Assembly: GCF_905171765.1 (NCBI RefSeq)
Contig: NC_053390.1
Span: forward strand, 585,368,471-585,432,470
Direction of reading: 5' to 3'
Source of the DNA: Bufo bufo
Taxonomy: Eukaryota; Chordata; Amphibia; Anura; Bufonidae
Length of the DNA stretch: 64,000 bases
Below the pieces are notes generated by a model. The model did not search any database, was not told where the DNA came from, and saw nothing but the letters and a program-made list of their open reading frames with translations. The position numbers and the translations under genes were made by a program. Below are positions 62,338-64,000 of this stretch, piece by piece (positions within the stretch are counted from its first letter, which is position 1; each line of letters begins with the position of its first letter).

Positions 62338-64000
62338 TCATTCAGCCCATATGGAGATAGGGTATTCAAGCAGTAAATCCAGTGCATCTCCTTTCTGCAG
62401 AGGAGCTGATAGGATTGTGCGACATGTTCTATAGGGAATTAGTTTCAAAAGTGATGAATCGCTATTATGTTTATCTAAAAAGTGTCTGGAGACGCTATGT
62501 GTGATGACGCCTTGTTTTATATTCGAACGGTGTTCCGACATTCTATCTCTAACGGCCTGAGTAGTTCGGCCTACATATTTCAGGTTGCAGGGGCATATTA
62601 ATAGGTAGATGACATTCCTAGTTGCGCAAGTCATTCCCTGCCTGAGTTTCCAAATGTCTTCCGCTGTTACTGAGATTTCTGTGGTGTCTAGAGGGATCAT
62701 GCAACAACATTTGCACTTGCTAACTCCGCAGCGATAGGCCCCCGGATTGGAGTTTAGCTTTCACTAATAAGTGTCTGATCCCTATTGTGTTGGGGCAATT
62801 TAGGGCAAGAAGGAGCCTAAATTGTTTTTAAGTGACTGTGCTCGTCTGAAGGTAATGGATGTCTGTCTTGGAAGTATAGTTTTAAGAATAGGATCCTTTA
62901 AGAGAATACCCCAATGTTTATTCAGGATGCGACGAATATCTACATGTTTAGTGTTATATCTGGTAATGAGGTTAGAATAGTAGGTGTTTTTACTATCCTT
63001 TTTTGTTTGGGGGGGGGCTTTAAGGCAGACTTTTGATCTATCATTGAGATTCTTTTTTCTGATGCTCTTATAAGGCTATTAGGGTAGCCCTTTTCCTTAA
63101 AGCGATCTTTAGAATACCCAGTTGTTTGTTGAACGGTTAGGTTGTCCGAGCAATTTCTTCTATACACTTCATCTGGCTATAGGGAATATTTCTTTTCTAT
63201 TTTGAATGGTGACAACTTGTATATTCCTAGTAGCTATTGGCATCCATCTTTTTTAAAAAGGTGCTGGTATGTATTTTTTTGTTGATTATTTGTATATGTA
63301 GGTCAAGATAAAATGCTTCAAGAGGATCTGATTCAGAACTAAATTGAAGGCCCCAATCATTCTGATTGAGGGTCTCAATAAAAGTCAAAAGTTTTTCAGT
63401 GCCGCCTTCCCAAATCAAAATAATGTCGTCTATATATCTTCGATAGAAGATAATGTTGGGGTGAGAAAGAAGGTTAAAATGATCTTCAAAGCAGCCTACA
63501 AAAAGATTGGCGTAAGAAGGAGCGAATTTAGTGCCCATGGCTGTGCCTTTTGTTTGGATATAAAATTTATCATTAAATGAGAAATAATTGTGATTTAAAA
63601 TATATTCTATGGAGCCAAGTAGAAATTCTCTCTGTGGTGGTGGTAATTCGCAGTCTTTGACAAGAACTGACCGGATGGCCTCAAGACCAAGGTCGTGTCC
63701 GATATTGCTGTATAAAGATGACACGTCTAAGGTAACCCATAAAAAAATTCTCCTTCCAGACTATATGATCTAATAAGTTGATGAGAGCCGCTGAGTCTTG
63801 TATATAGGAGGGTAGCTGTTGGACATATTTTGTTGATTTTTGTCTAAATAGGCCGATAAATTCGATGTGAGGGAATCTATCCCAGAAATGATCGGTGGTC
63901 TTGTATGGATTTCTTAAAGATGGGGGTAGGATCTTCGCCAAGAGTCCTGTAATATTCAGGATCTGATAAAATAAGGTTTGATTCCGTGAGATAATAATCC
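62338..64000 (-). pseudogene. Penelope-like RT with GIY-YIG endonuclease (partial, frameshifted)
   Basis: Coding remains of a Penelope-like polyprotein, which primes reverse transcription with its own endonuclease. Minus-strand order: 63,941-63,681 (PSLRNPYKTTDHFWDRFPHI, PSYIQDSAALINLL), then in a shifted frame 63,724-63,227, the RT core (SSLYSNIGHDLGLEAI, FYIQTKGTAMGTKFAPSYAN, RRYIDDIILIW with the YIDD catalytic box, YLDLHIQI). Next is 63,167-62,940 (RRNCSD, KEKGYPNSLIRASEKR), a Cys-rich linker (YRCGVSKCKCCCM near 62,735-62,700), and the GIY-YIG domain 62,700-62,338 (VIYLLICPCNLKYVGRTTQA, RMSEHRSNI), stop at 62,338-62,340. At least two frame changes make it inactive. The N-terminus is beyond the window. 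Confidence 0.9.

Larger units (their letters stand above)
56430..64000 (-). mobile_element. Penelope-like retroelement with nested insertions (5' part beyond window)
   Basis: Minus-strand element. The RT and GIY-YIG coding is at 62,338-64,000. Its downstream region runs 62,337-62,328, 61,005-60,890, 59,477-58,828 and 57,033-56,430, separated by a hAT (61,006-62,327), a composite MITE (59,478-60,889) and another hAT (57,042-58,819). Each insert has its own inverted ends and, for the hATs, an 8-bp duplication, and the flanks join cleanly. The downstream end near 56,500 has a hammerhead-like fold. Net length in the window is roughly 3.1 kb. The left limit is approximate. Confidence 0.82.

Overview
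This is a vertebrate nuclear genomic window, almost certainly from a frog or toad. The repeat mixture points there: dense TTAA-flanked MITEs with TTAAAGG termini (the T2/Kolobok type described in Xenopus), several Tc1-like transposons, two DIRS retrotransposons, a Penelope-like element and many palindromic MITEs. There is no bacterial-style operon, rRNA, tRNA or CRISPR array.

The one host gene I can support is on the minus strand. Eleven coding exons, read from 38,975 down to 12,399, encode an inorganic pyrophosphatase that best matches the mitochondrial paralogue PPA2. All exon phases join, all splice sites are GT-AG, the family signature DNDPIDV is present, and the stop codon and a poly(A) signal are inside the window. 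The first exon (targeting peptide and start codon) was not found and probably lies beyond 64,000. The largest intron (28,935-38,910, about 10 kb) holds a DIRS element in the same orientation as the gene.

Layout. 1-12,000 (downstream of PPA2): a partial LTR, two copies of one Tc1-like family at 2.5 and 6.9 kb, MITEs, and a third, older Tc1-like element at 10.3-12.0 kb. 12.3-39.0 kb: PPA2, with introns carrying T2-type MITEs, a 1.44-kb hAT-type foldback element, a TTAA element inside a Penelope remnant, and the DIRS element, itself interrupted by a 2.1-kb TTAA element. 39-50 kb: a cluster of palindromic MITEs around a second DIRS element on the plus strand (42.8-47.9 kb). 50.2-51.8 kb: a complete Tc1/mariner element with an uninterrupted 353-aa DD37E transposase, inserted into a LINE remnant. 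52.3-56.3 kb: a TTAA element with a nested T2 MITE, plus other MITEs. 56.4-64.0 kb: a Penelope-like element (RT plus GIY-YIG endonuclease, minus strand, cut by the window end) whose downstream part holds two hAT elements and a composite MITE. One hAT carries a 30-bp minisatellite.

Nearly all open reading frames here are transposon-derived or chance. Apart from PPA2 and the DD37E transposase, every coding region seen is broken. The best signals for a second look are the intact DD37E transposon with doubled terminal repeats, the hammerhead-like folds at the Penelope ends, the foldback element, and the nested insertions that can be ordered in time.
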